From Thermoproteus sp. UBA157 (lineage in GTDB: Archaea; Thermoproteota; Thermoprotei; Thermoproteales; Thermoproteaceae), in NCBI GenBank assembly GCA_002497345.1, contig DANS01000038.1:428-57079 (forward strand): a stretch of DNA of 56,652 nt, given 5' to 3'. The translations under genes and the position numbers were made by a program. Each line of letters begins with the position of its first letter. Position 1 is the stretch's first letter. The notes beneath the pieces were generated by a model. It ran no database searches. It saw only the letters and a list, made by a program, of their open reading frames with translations, and had not been told where the DNA came from. Of the stretch, positions 1-7,140 are shown piece after piece.

Positions 1-239
1 GAGGCCCCCGATGCGACCCGACGTATGACGTAGTCCACGACCATGTCGAGGTGTTTGGAGAGGTCCAGCGATCTGGCGACGAGGCGCCAGTCCTCGGCCT
101 CCAGCCACACGCCGTGTTTGGCCAACTTGAGCACGGCCTTTCTGAAGGCCCCGGGCTTCACCCCCAGCTCTTTCGCCAGCTCGGAGATCCACCGCTCGGT
201 GGCGTCCGTCAAGACGCCCCTCGCCCCGCGGTTGATCAT
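1..239 (-). CDS. Family Y small protein, copy 1 (partial, runs off window)
   Basis: The first 79 residues are visible and the 3' end lies outside the window. ATG at 239 overlaps the stop of the upstream gene by 4 nt (ATGA), so it is translationally coupled to the 136-aa gene. I do not recognise a named family. Residues about 16-79 align without gaps to residues about 18-81 of the gene at 6672-7079: ELGVKPGAFRKAVLKLAKHG matches AIGIKPSKLISAARKLEKEG, then EDWRLV matches ADWAVV, and VDYVIRRVASG matches INYIIKRHRSG. Both look all-helical. The shared position, last in a ParA-led cassette, argues for a common job. Function unknown; a DNA-binding or adaptor role would be a guess. Confidence 0.7.
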   Translation of the reverse strand, partial: MINRGARGVLTDATERWISELAKELGVKPGAFRKAVLKLAKHGVWLEAEDWRLVARSLDLSKHLDMVVDYVIRRVASGA

Positions 240-646
240 TTTATCAACAACGCCATCAAGAACGCCAGCTCCTCCTTGGACAGCTGGCCCAACACCTCGC
301 GATCCCTTAGGGCCGCGATTATCTTGTCGCGGGTGCAGTCGAGCAACTTGTCGGCCTCCTCCGCGGGCATCGAGGCAAGCGCCCGTATGAGGTGCACCTC
401 CCACCTAACCGGAGGCGGGCTGGCAGCCGCCTTGACCGCGGCCTTGTGCGATTCGCCCTCGTCGTAGGGAACGGCCGCCTCAGCCTCTTGGTCTCCCGCC
501 TCCAACCTCGGCTCGACCCCGACGTCTTCGGGGACCTCCGCCGACGCCTCCTGCAGCTCCCTCTTCGAGGTCTCGTCGCCGACGTCTCCGGAGACGTCGT
601 GTCTCTGGATCAGCTCCTTCAATGCGCCCTTCTTAAGCTTGAACAT
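236..646 (-). CDS. Hypothetical protein, acidic linker plus helical C-terminus (136 aa)
   Basis: Not recognised. A short basic N-terminus (FKLKKG) is followed by a long low-complexity acidic stretch rich in Glu, Ala and Asp (about residues 18-70) and a predicted helical C-terminal third with PAEEADKLLD and SKEELAFLMALLIK. The layout suggests a flexible tether ahead of a small helical domain. It sits 29 nt after the secretion ATPase and overlaps the next gene by 4 nt, so it is third in the operon ParA, ATPase, this gene, Y. The equivalent slot in the second cassette is held by a 78-aa protein with no clear similarity. Confidence 0.6.
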   Translation of the reverse strand: MFKLKKGALKELIQRHDVSGDVGDETSKRELQEASAEVPEDVGVEPRLEAGDQEAEAAVPYDEGESHKAAVKAAASPPPVRWEVHLIRALASMPAEEADKLLDCTRDKIIAALRDREVLGQLSKEELAFLMALLIK

Positions 647-675
647 AGCCGCCTTGTGCTAGACGCGGATAAACC

Positions 676-2208
676 TTAAACGTAGCCATATTGCCTAACC
701 TCCTCCTCCACGGCGCTCTTGAAGTCGAGCCTCTCAAGCCAGAGGGCCTCCAGTATCACGCGCCTGGCCGTCGCCGGGTCCTCCGCCTCCGAGGCCTTGA
801 GCAACGCCTCCGCCCTAAGCGCGAGCTCCCTCCTCAAGTCGACGCCGTACATCTCCCTCACGTAGCCGTCCAGCTTGGGGGTGAGGTCCGCCGGCTCCAC
901 GACCTTCACGTCGCGGCCCTCCGCCACGATGGCCTTGACCTCCTTCACGTACCTAGAACCGCCGACTGCCGCCAGCTGTATTACAAGCGTCCCGTCTAGC
1001 CCCTCGGGCGGCGCCTCGGCCTCCGTTATGCGCAAGAGGGCGTCCTTGACGGTATCGGCGTGCATGGTGGTGAGAGCGCCGTGGCCCGTCAGCTTGTAGT
1101 TGACCAGAGTGCGGAGCTCTTGAGGGGTCCTGGCTTCGGCCAACGCGACGACGGTGTGCATTGTGCCGTACCGCAGCGCTTGGTCTAAGGCGGCCCACAG
1201 CTTGTCCTCAGAGGGTACGGACAGATGCAACAGCTGCCCGTCTAGGGGGGCCCAGATCTCCCTAGCGCCGCGCTCCACCACCACGACCTGCATCCAGGGA
1301 GGAGTCATGTACAGCAGTTGGTTCAGCTGCGTCGTCTTGCCGGTGCCCATAGCCCCGGAGAAGACGACGCTCCCGCGCGTCTCCAGGACCAAAGACGCCA
1401 ACGCCAAGATCTCAAGCCCCTCGGGCGCATGCCTAGCGCCGACCGCCGCGGCCGGCTCCGCCGAGGTCTTCGTGGTGTACGGCTTCAGCAACGACTTGGA
1501 GGGCTTGGGGTAGGCCGACGTCTTCCTGATGTTTACATTGTACTCCAGCAGATCGGCGGCGATGCGGGCCTTGAAGACCGGGTCCTCCCTCGTGAGCATG
1601 GGCCGGTCCATGGTCAACGACGGCAGCAGCTGCTTCACCGCGACGTACATGAGCGGCTCCGGTATCACTATGTTGGTGGGGAGCCGTAGCTCGTTCCTGA
1701 CGGCGACGACGCGCCGGTAGCGGCCGAGCTCTATGGTCTGGAACCGGATGTACTCCAGCTGCTCCTTGAGCGATTTGGGGACGTAGGTGTACTTGGCGGC
1801 CGGCGCCGTCGATTGGGGTATCACGATCTCGGTCAGCATGGGGTCCCTCATGAGGGCCTCCAACGCGCCGTAGCCGGAGTATTCGCGGGCGCCGGACCAC
1901 CTGTCCAGCAGATAGTGCACCACGTCGCGGTAGTCCTTGTAGAGGCGCCAGATGGAGCGGTCGCGCAGTCCCTCCGCCACGGACTTCACGATCTTGGGGT
2001 ACTCCCTCTCGTCCGGCGGTATGCCGCCGCGGAACATTATCAGCAGAAGCGCGGTCTGGAGCTCGTCCGGGAGCTCGGGGTCGATGACGACGTACATGAG
2101 ATCCTCGGTGATGCAGACGTCTGTGCGGACGCCCTTGTCCACGATCACGCCCTCCTTGCGAAGCCAGCAACGGGCGCGCAACGCGTTGTCGGCGTGGGCG
2201 TATATCAT
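676..2208 (-). CDS. Type II/IV secretion (VirB11/TadA/GspE-like) ATPase
   Basis: Motor ATPase of the secretion superfamily that powers pili, archaella, type II/IV secretion and DNA transfer; such proteins work as hexamers on the inner face of the membrane. Of 510 residues the first 250 form the usual N-terminal domain. Walker A is SGAMGTGKTT at about 284-293, an acidic Walker-B-like stretch VVALAEART at about 353-361, and the family His box GHGALTTMHADT at about 375-386. ATG at 2208 overlaps the stop of the ParA-like gene (ATGA), which ties the two products together. A ParA-like protein beside a TadA-like ATPase resembles TadZ/TadA of Tad pili. No membrane platform or pilin gene is visible here; it could lie beyond the left edge. 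FlaI or VirB11 proper is less likely given the ParA partner. Confidence 0.85.
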   Translation of the reverse strand: MIYAHADNALRARCWLRKEGVIVDKGVRTDVCITEDLMYVVIDPELPDELQTALLLIMFRGGIPPDEREYPKIVKSVAEGLRDRSIWRLYKDYRDVVHYLLDRWSGAREYSGYGALEALMRDPMLTEIVIPQSTAPAAKYTYVPKSLKEQLEYIRFQTIELGRYRRVVAVRNELRLPTNIVIPEPLMYVAVKQLLPSLTMDRPMLTREDPVFKARIAADLLEYNVNIRKTSAYPKPSKSLLKPYTTKTSAEPAAAVGARHAPEGLEILALASLVLETRGSVVFSGAMGTGKTTQLNQLLYMTPPWMQVVVVERGAREIWAPLDGQLLHLSVPSEDKLWAALDQALRYGTMHTVVALAEARTPQELRTLVNYKLTGHGALTTMHADTVKDALLRITEAEAPPEGLDGTLVIQLAAVGGSRYVKEVKAIVAEGRDVKVVEPADLTPKLDGYVREMYGVDLRRELALRAEALLKASEAEDPATARRVILEALWLERLDFKSAVEEEVRQYGYV

Positions 2209-2912
2209 GCCGTCTTTATGCGCATGACTATGTTCTCGACGGACTTCTTGTTCTCCCGGTCGCGTAGAACCGCGTTGGCCACGGCCGGCCCGTAGTACTC
2301 CGCGGGCATCTTGACGTGTTTGAGTGCTATGGGCGCTATCTTCTTGGCCATTTTCAGCTCGTCCCTCTCCAGCATGTTTATGACGGCCAGCGCCGAGTAC
2401 GTGATGTATTGGCGGTACTGCTCGGCCTTGACGTCTGATATGCGCGATATCAGTCTCCGGTCGGCGACGAAGACGTTGAAGGCGCCCATCTTCTGGAGCT
2501 TGGCCAACACGTCCAGCGGAAGGGCCGCGGTCGTGTCGAAGACGACGGTGTCCACGGGCACGCGGAGCTTCGAGACGAACTTCGGCGCCCCCTCAGCCCA
2601 CTCCAGAAGCGCCTCGATCAAATCGCCGAGGACGTCGCCGCCCCTCCTCATGAAGAGCTCGGCCGCCTCGTACCCCGGCATGACGTATAGCCACGGGCTC
2701 ACCTTGTGTATGTAGATGGATTTCCCGTCCAGAAACGGCGCCAGCCAACCGGGCTTTCTCGGAGCTCTGAAGAGCTGGGAGAGGTCGGCCTTCTCCCAGT
2801 CCGCGTCCACGACGAGGGTGTAGCCCTTGGCCACGGCCAGCACCGCCGAGAGGGTGGTCTTCCCCACGCCTCCGTCCAGCGAAGTCAAGGCGACGAGCTT
2901 GATCGGCCTCAC
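2205..2912 (-). CDS. ParA/MinD/TadZ-like ATPase, copy 1
   Basis: P-loop ATPase of the SIMIBI class (235 aa). The Walker A region reads DGGVGKTT, so the signature lysine of classical ParA (KGGVGKT) is replaced by Asp. The A' motif is VVDADWEKADLS. A later stretch (VFDTTAALPLD) matches the Walker B region. I chose GTG at 2912 because it gives the N-terminus VRPIKLVALTS, matching the paralogue at 5748; an in-frame TTG at 2948 is the alternative. GGGAG lies a few nt before the GTG. It leads the operon with the secretion ATPase and may localise that motor (inference from TadZ). About 200 bp upstream (2913-3112) hold no gene I can support. Confidence 0.85.
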   Translation of the reverse strand: MRPIKLVALTSLDGGVGKTTLSAVLAVAKGYTLVVDADWEKADLSQLFRAPRKPGWLAPFLDGKSIYIHKVSPWLYVMPGYEAAELFMRRGGDVLGDLIEALLEWAEGAPKFVSKLRVPVDTVVFDTTAALPLDVLAKLQKMGAFNVFVADRRLISRISDVKAEQYRQYITYSALAVINMLERDELKMAKKIAPIALKHVKMPAEYYGPAVANAVLRDRENKKSVENIVMRIKTA

Positions 2913-3112
2913 ACTCCCTTTTCCGGAACGGCGGATATCTCTTATCAAAGGCTAGAGCGATCCAACGCCACCGAGGCGGTTTCTCAGCAATTCCCCTCTA
3001 TGTCCTCCTCCGTCTTGCCGCCGAGGAGCTTACGGAGCGATCCGCAAGGGGGCTTTCGCTGATATTCTCTCCATGTGCGCGACAGCCAGCCCTCGGAGGA
3101 TAAGCGCTGAAA

Positions 3113-3439
3113 TCAACGGGCCCCTAGAATCTTGGCGAACTCCCTCGCGGCAGTCCGTATGAGGAGACGGGCCGGGATGTAGCCATCTTTGGCGAGCCTC
3201 CTCGCGAACCTAGCGGCCGCCTTGACCACGGCAATGGGAGGCCTCGGCCTCACCAACACCCAGAAGTTGTCCCTCACAGCGGTCCCACACACATCCAGTT
3301 CGGCGACCATGGCCCTAGCGCAGAGGTCCGCGTGTCTCGAGGCGAAGGCGGGGCTGCGACAGTGCCTCCTCCACACTTCGCGCATTAACGCCAGCACATC
3401 GGCCTCGAGGGGGGCCTTGGACTCAGGCGGGCACCGCAT
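3113..3439 (-). CDS. Hypothetical protein (108 aa)
   Basis: Not recognised. A small, mostly helical, Arg/Ala-rich protein with an N-terminal segment about 35 residues long and a basic C-terminal half (RPRPPIAVVKAAARFARRLAKDG). No membrane segment or metal motif. ATG at 3439 lies inside the end of the upstream minus-strand gene (17-nt overlap), so the two are probably cotranscribed. G/C-rich third positions fit the surrounding cassette. A member of a Thermoproteales-specific repeat family is possible but cannot be checked here. Confidence 0.5.
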   Translation of the reverse strand: MRCPPESKAPLEADVLALMREVWRRHCRSPAFASRHADLCARAMVAELDVCGTAVRDNFWVLVRPRPPIAVVKAAARFARRLAKDGYIPARLLIRTAAREFAKILGAR

Positions 3440-4073
3440 ATTTGATCAATATCGACTTGAATTCTTCGTCTTGTAACAACCGCAACAACATCGACAAGTC
3501 CAAGCCGAGTGCCCTAAGATGTTTTTCCAATTCGATGCATAGATCGGCTAGACTAATGGCGCCCGCCCGATCCATCACGGCGAGGGTATCGGCCGAATCC
3601 GACGGCATGCGTGATTCTCCACCTGTAGCGATCGACGATATCGCCTCGACCTCGGACGTCGCGTTGCTCAAGAGTGCGTCCTTGCCTGGAGGACGCTCAA
3701 CCACGGCGCGTTTAACGAGCGCCTCCATCCGCTTCCTCATGGCCTCAACGTCGTATTTCTTAACACTAGCCCTTATGCGCTCCTCCAACTCGGCCACCAA
3801 GGTGTAGTCGATTAAATAAGCGAGGCCAGCTTCCTCCAACGCTCTGGCGAGCCAAACGGCGTATTCAGCAGCATTGGGGACGTGCACAACTACCGTGGCC
3901 GGGCTGTTGCGGATGTACGCGGCATAGCCCTCCCTCCCGTCTGTTATCACAATGGAGGTGTTCGGCGGTATCTGCGTTAAGTCGAACCACTCCCCATAGA
4001 TGGCCGAGAGGTCCATCTCTGCGGCTCTCCTCAAGAGAGGCCTTGCCTCCACGCGATACTCTCCTGAATACAC
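3423..4073 (-). CDS. Hypothetical protein (about 216 aa), start uncertain
   Basis: Not recognised. The first half is alpha/beta (YGEWFDLTQIP, TSIVITDGREGYAAYIRN, ATVVVHVP); the second half is helical with a charged coil (about VAELEERIRASVKKYDVEAMRKR region) and a Leu-rich C-terminus. The open frame continues to 4214, but that extension would translate through the inverted repeat at 4103-4147. I therefore prefer GTG at 4073, which has GAGG 8 nt upstream. A later ATG (MDLSAIYG) is also possible. It may be the downstream part of a once longer gene split by the inverted repeat, but the frames on either side differ, so this is only a suggestion. Confidence 0.5.
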   Translation of the reverse strand: MYSGEYRVEARPLLRRAAEMDLSAIYGEWFDLTQIPPNTSIVITDGREGYAAYIRNSPATVVVHVPNAAEYAVWLARALEEAGLAYLIDYTLVAELEERIRASVKKYDVEAMRKRMEALVKRAVVERPPGKDALLSNATSEVEAISSIATGGESRMPSDSADTLAVMDRAGAISLADLCIELEKHLRALGLDLSMLLRLLQDEEFKSILIKYAVPA

Positions 4074-4102
4074 GCAAGCCTCGATGGAGGGTTGCGGCTT
4101 GA

Positions 4103-4147
4103 AGCATTTTGGAAAAATGGCTTTTAAGGCCATTTTTCCAAAATGCT
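4103..4147. repeat. Perfect 19-bp inverted repeat, 7-nt loop
   Basis: Left arm AGCATTTTGGAAAAATGGC (4103-4121) and its exact reverse complement (4129-4147) flank the loop TTTTAAG. It is A/T-rich within G/C-rich surroundings. The stop codon of the 213-aa gene (TAA at 4126-4124) falls in the loop, and the long form of the next gene would read through both arms. It could be a transcription terminator hairpin for the 213-aa gene or a small miniature-transposon-like insertion. I see no clear target-site duplication and no second copy in this window. Confidence 0.8.
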
Positions 4148-4765
4148 CTCGACGCTGTGGACGCGCCCAGTCTCGGCCCAGTACTTCATGGAGGCCGCCG
4201 CGTGATGTCCGCAAGCCCCCAGCTCCTCAGCCGGCGGGAGGCGCTCGGCGACGGCGTGCATGAGCTCCCAAGGTCTCTCCACAGGCCTCAGCACCACCCG
4301 CTTCCTCTCGTCGTATCTCCAAAGCAATGGGAGCAAGCCCAGCTCCCTCAAAAGGCGCACGAGAGTCGTGGAGCGCACGACGTGTCGGTACATCCTCTCG
4401 GGGGACATGAGGAAGACCGAGGGGGACGCCCGCCAGATCAGCCCGGGGCACCGCCGGCCGCCCTCCCTAGGCCAGCGCTCGAAGGAGGCCGGAAGCCGGT
4501 CGAGCTGGAGCCTCCTCCATAACTGGGCGTACGGCCCCTCGAACTCGGCCCCCTGAATAGCTCGCCGGATCAGCTGGGGCCGCGTGTAGGCTATGTAGAA
4601 GGCGCCTCCATAGGCTTCCTCCAGGCGTTCGCACACTCCGCCCAGATAGGCGCAGATCGAGTCGAAGTCGCGGTAGTGAAGCAGAGCATAGGGCGGGAGC
4701 TGAGGCTTGAGAACTAGTTCGCTTCTGCTTGTGGTATCGGGCTTTAGGTAAAGCGTCTCGTTCAC
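4124..4765 (-). CDS. Hypothetical protein (213 aa)
   Basis: Not recognised. The start is GTG at 4765, with a TATA-like TCGTTTTTAAGC about 21 nt upstream (4780-4791), the spacing expected for a leaderless mRNA. The protein is soluble, rich in Arg, Leu and Trp, with several aromatic/Arg clusters (WRRLQLDRLP, PERMYRHVVRSTTLVRLLRELG, LLWRYDERKRV). One HH pair and three Cys are scattered without a recognisable metal motif. It ends inside the inverted repeat at 4103-4147. It is first in a minus-strand series of unknowns that runs into the ParA/ATPase operon, suggesting accessory DNA. Confidence 0.55.
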   Translation of the reverse strand: MNETLYLKPDTTSRSELVLKPQLPPYALLHYRDFDSICAYLGGVCERLEEAYGGAFYIAYTRPQLIRRAIQGAEFEGPYAQLWRRLQLDRLPASFERWPREGGRRCPGLIWRASPSVFLMSPERMYRHVVRSTTLVRLLRELGLLPLLWRYDERKRVVLRPVERPWELMHAVAERLPPAEELGACGHHAAASMKYWAETGRVHSVESILEKWP

Positions 4766-4851
4766 GTGTTATGCACTAGCTTAAAAACGACTTGCACAGT
4801 CGATTCTCCAGACATTGCGCCTCGTTGCCAAAACGAATGCGGCTATTTTTA

Positions 4852-4864
4852 GCCCCTCAGGGGC
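4852..4864. repeat. Short G/C inverted repeat behind the stress-protein gene
   Basis: GCCCC and GGGGC arms around TCA, about 30 nt past the USP stop codon (minus strand) and upstream of the 213-aa gene. No T-run follows on either strand, so a terminator role is uncertain. The rest of 4766-4893 is plain intergenic sequence. Confidence 0.35.
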
Positions 4865-4893
4865 CTTGTAGTGATTCTAGACAAATATTAAAG

Positions 4894-5301
4894 CTACTTA
4901 ACCACTAAGATGCTCACGTCGCTCTCTTGGACCAACCTACCCGCCACGCTGCCTAACAGCGACTTTCGTATAGTAGATAGGCCTCGGCTACCCACCACGA
5001 CCAGGTCGGCCTTGACATCTCTCGCGAACTTCGCTATCTCGTAGGCGGGATCCCCCTCGAGGAGTTTAACCTCAGCGTTGGGGATCATGGTTAAGGCCTC
5101 CCTCAAGACCTTCTCGCCTCCTTGCCTTAAGCTCTCGATTACATTAGGCGTCGAGAAGGCCTCGGACAGCGATAGGACCGCCGTGTCTACAACGTGAATA
5201 ATGTAAACCTTGGAGCCGAATTTTTCGGCTAATGTCTTTGCCGTTTCAAGCGCCTTTTTAGCGTATTGGGAACCGTCATATGCTACTACTATTGTCCTCA
5301 T
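4894..5301 (-). CDS. Universal stress protein (UspA family)
   Basis: 135-aa single-domain USP, a cytosolic nucleotide-binding protein of stress physiology. The N-terminus MRTIVVAYDGSQYAKKALE is the family's first strand and helix. The C-terminal half has KADLVVVGSRGLSTIRKSLLGSVAGRLVQESDVSILVVK, which contains the ATP-binding G-2X-G-9X-G(S/T) pattern (GSRG...GSVA), so it is probably an ATP binder. The start at 5301 is set by homology and by the TATA-like ACTTTATTAAGTC (5319-5331) about 24 nt upstream. It is a single gene, divergent from the second ParA cassette. Confidence 0.92.
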   Translation of the reverse strand: MRTIVVAYDGSQYAKKALETAKTLAEKFGSKVYIIHVVDTAVLSLSEAFSTPNVIESLRQGGEKVLREALTMIPNAEVKLLEGDPAYEIAKFARDVKADLVVVGSRGLSTIRKSLLGSVAGRLVQESDVSILVVK

Positions 5302-5747
5302 AAGGCATACTGTATGTCGACTTAATAAAGTTAACAACGCGGCGACGCCCATTAGGACGAGAGGAATTGCGGAGGGAGCTTTTAAGCTAATAGCCAAGGT
5401 CGTGAAAAATGTGCCAGTATACGGTCCCGGTGTACTCCTAAGGGTTGTAGGAACACTAGTTGCGCCGATCTGGGAGAGGTTGGCAACTATGGGGGCACAA
5501 GCTGGAAATTTCGAGGAGATTCAGATATCGAGGAGGGACAGAGTCATTTCGTGTTTGGGGAGGGCGATGCTTGCATGTTACCGTACACGCCTCATGAATC
5601 CCTTTAACGAATCTAGCGCCGTAAAGATGCTGAGAGGGCTTTTTCACCGCGATGAAAGTACTAGAGAGCTTCGTCACGACCATGCCGACATTAAGCTCGG
5701 CATTGATGCTAAACGAGGCGCGCATCGCAATACGTTGGACTACGAGC
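5302..5747. other. 446-bp gap before the second ParA cassette
   Basis: Contains the USP promoter at its left end. Three overlapping open frames cross it, none convincing: a plus frame with a hydrophobic stretch (VYGPGVLLRVVGTLVAPIW, near 5416-5472) and a 97-codon minus frame (5456-5749) whose start would overlap the ParA start. Either could be a remnant of a lost gene. I see no RNA gene, repeat or clear TATA box close to 5748. Confidence 0.5.
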
Positions 5748-6446
5748 ATGGTTAGATTCGTTGTATTTTATTCAGTAGATGGAGGAGTAGGTAAGACGAC
5801 TCTTGCCTTGACTACCGCCTTTGAGAAGAAAAGAGTATTAGTTGTCGACGCAGATTGGGAAAAGGCCGATTTGTCATCCATATTCGGCATTCCTAAAAAA
5901 CCGGGCTGGCTAGCTGGTAGCTACGGCAAGGATGTGTATGTCCACAAAGTCGAGCCCAATCTGTTCGTGATCCCGGGATACGAGGCCGCAGGTTTTTATC
6001 AACTAGGCAAAATGAGCGACAGCGATCTCTTCGACGCTCTATTTGAGGCGCTCTTAGCGCTTCCTGATGCTGTTGTAGAAGAGCGCTTGCCAGTCGATAC
6101 GATTATTATTGATACTCCCAAGGCCCTCAAACTCAATTGGCTAGAGGCCCTCAAGCGAAGGGTCAATGCTCTGATGTTCTTCGTGACCGACAGGAGGCTA
6201 TTCACGAGGATAGCCGACGTGAAGATAGAAACATATAGTAGATATATGCGCTACTCCTCCCTAGTTATCGCCAACATGCTTGAGGAGGGCGATGAAAAAA
6301 CGCCTGGCATAAAGATAGTCAACGCGTACATCGCTAGAGTTAAGATGCCTAAGAACTATTCAGCTGAAGGAATTCACAAAGCGATACTAAAAGATGGGAG
6401 AAATAAAAGAGCTATATCGCTCCTCGTCAAGCGAATAAAGGAGTAA
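5748..6446 (+). CDS. ParA/MinD/TadZ-like ATPase, copy 2
   Basis: 232-aa paralogue of the protein at 2205-2912. It has the same DGGVGKTT Walker A with Asp at the signature-Lys position and the same A' motif VVDADWEKADLS. Other shared blocks are KKPGWL, PGYEAA, PVDT and TDRRL (ADRRL in copy 1). ATG at 5748 gives MVRFVVFYSVDGG, equal in length to copy 1; an in-frame ATG at 5652 would add 32 unlike residues. Codon use is more A/T-rich than copy 1, so the copies have diverged in different surroundings. It is followed 2 nt later by the 78-aa gene. Unlike copy 1, no secretion ATPase is encoded beside it. Confidence 0.85.
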   Translation: MVRFVVFYSVDGGVGKTTLALTTAFEKKRVLVVDADWEKADLSSIFGIPKKPGWLAGSYGKDVYVHKVEPNLFVIPGYEAAGFYQLGKMSDSDLFDALFEALLALPDAVVEERLPVDTIIIDTPKALKLNWLEALKRRVNALMFFVTDRRLFTRIADVKIETYSRYMRYSSLVIANMLEEGDEKTPGIKIVNAYIARVKMPKNYSAEGIHKAILKDGRNKRAISLLVKRIKE

Positions 6447-6448
6447 GT

Positions 6449-6685
6449 ATGAGCGCAAGAGATCTCGTCAAGCCAGACGTCGAAAGAGGAGGAAACGATG
6501 CGAGCGGACCAACATCAGAGGCCTATCGCCGGGAAGAAGAACAACTGGGCCCCGTCCCCCGAATCATTGCCCCCCGCAAGGTCGTGGACGCGTTAGACGA
6601 TTTGTCGACGATGGTGTTCGACAAATTTGCTAAATCTTGTCGCTACGATATAACGGAGTTTCGATTTCGATATGAACGAATGTGA
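6449..6685 (+). CDS. Hypothetical protein between ParA-2 and Y-2 (78 aa)
   Basis: Starts 2 nt after the ParA-2 stop (ATG at 6449) and overlaps the next gene by 14 nt, so it belongs to the same operon. It is hydrophilic, with a disordered-looking N-terminal half rich in Arg, Glu and Gly and a C-terminal part RKVVDALDDLSTMVFDKFAK. It occupies the slot of the 136-aa protein in cassette 1 but shares only the general plan of a charged tail plus a short helical end. It may be a truncated or fast-evolving counterpart. Confidence 0.5.
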   Translation: MSARDLVKPDVERGGNDASGPTSEAYRREEEQLGPVPRIIAPRKVVDALDDLSTMVFDKFAKSCRYDITEFRFRYERM

Positions 6686-7079
6686 GGAGCTGATAGAGAA
6701 GGGCTATACGAGGGAGGCCGCCGAGGAGCTCTGTAAAACGGCCAAGGCGATAGGCATTAAGCCCTCGAAGCTGATATCTGCTGCGAGGAAGCTGGAGAAG
6801 GAGGGAATAGCGTTAACGCCCGCCGACTGGGCGGTGGTGAAGAAGGTCATGGATAAGGGTTTTCCGCTCTCCGCGATCATTAATTACATAATCAAGAGAC
6901 ATAGGTCAGGCCTAACGCCATCGCAGATAATCGAGGAATTACCGATCGCGGCGCGGAACTCAGCCAAGAAGGGCCGTCTATTAAGCCGCTTAACGAAGGC
7001 GCTCGAGGCGCCCGAGTACTTCGTGGTGGAGGATAGGGGCGTTAAGAGAAGCCTATCCGAGCTATTTAAGCGCGAATAA
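6672..7079 (+). CDS. Family Y small protein, copy 2 (135 aa, complete)
   Basis: Complete version of the family cut off at position 1 of the window. It is helical: EELIEKGYTREAAEELCK, then the conserved core KAIGIKPSKLISAARKLEKEG...ADWAVVKKVM...IINYIIKRHRSG, then a Lys/Arg-rich C-terminal region (AARNSAKKGRLLSRLTKALE) and a short end FVVEDRGVKRSLSELF. Copy 1 is visible only up to the RRVASG equivalent. Basic helices would allow nucleic-acid or partner binding, but nothing proves it. Always last after a ParA-like gene in this window. Confidence 0.7.
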   Translation: MNECEELIEKGYTREAAEELCKTAKAIGIKPSKLISAARKLEKEGIALTPADWAVVKKVMDKGFPLSAIINYIIKRHRSGLTPSQIIEELPIAARNSAKKGRLLSRLTKALEAPEYFVVEDRGVKRSLSELFKRE

Positions 7080-7110
7080 AAGAAAGCCTTGGTCCTAACG
7101 GCTGTAGCGA

Positions 7111-7121
7111 ATACTTTAATT
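7111..7121 (+). promoter_or_regulatory. TATA-like box of the M1 aminopeptidase gene
   Basis: ATACTTTAATT is centred about 24 nt before the ATG at 7141, consistent with a leaderless transcript. Confidence 0.6.
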
Positions 7122-7140
7122 CTCGGCTTAGGGAGCGGCC

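Noticed and set aside
4124..4214. Start of the 263-codon frame at 4214
   Set aside because: It would code through both arms of the inverted repeat and overlap the 213-aa gene by 91 bp; a start after the repeat is more likely.
5652..5747. N-terminal extension of ParA-2
   Set aside because: The extra 32 residues have no counterpart in copy 1 or in ParA proteins; ATG at 5748 gives the matching N-terminus.
5456..5749. 97-codon minus-strand frame upstream of ParA-2
   Set aside because: No promoter or ribosome-binding site, start codon overlaps the ParA-2 start, no family recognised. Kept only as part of the gap description.
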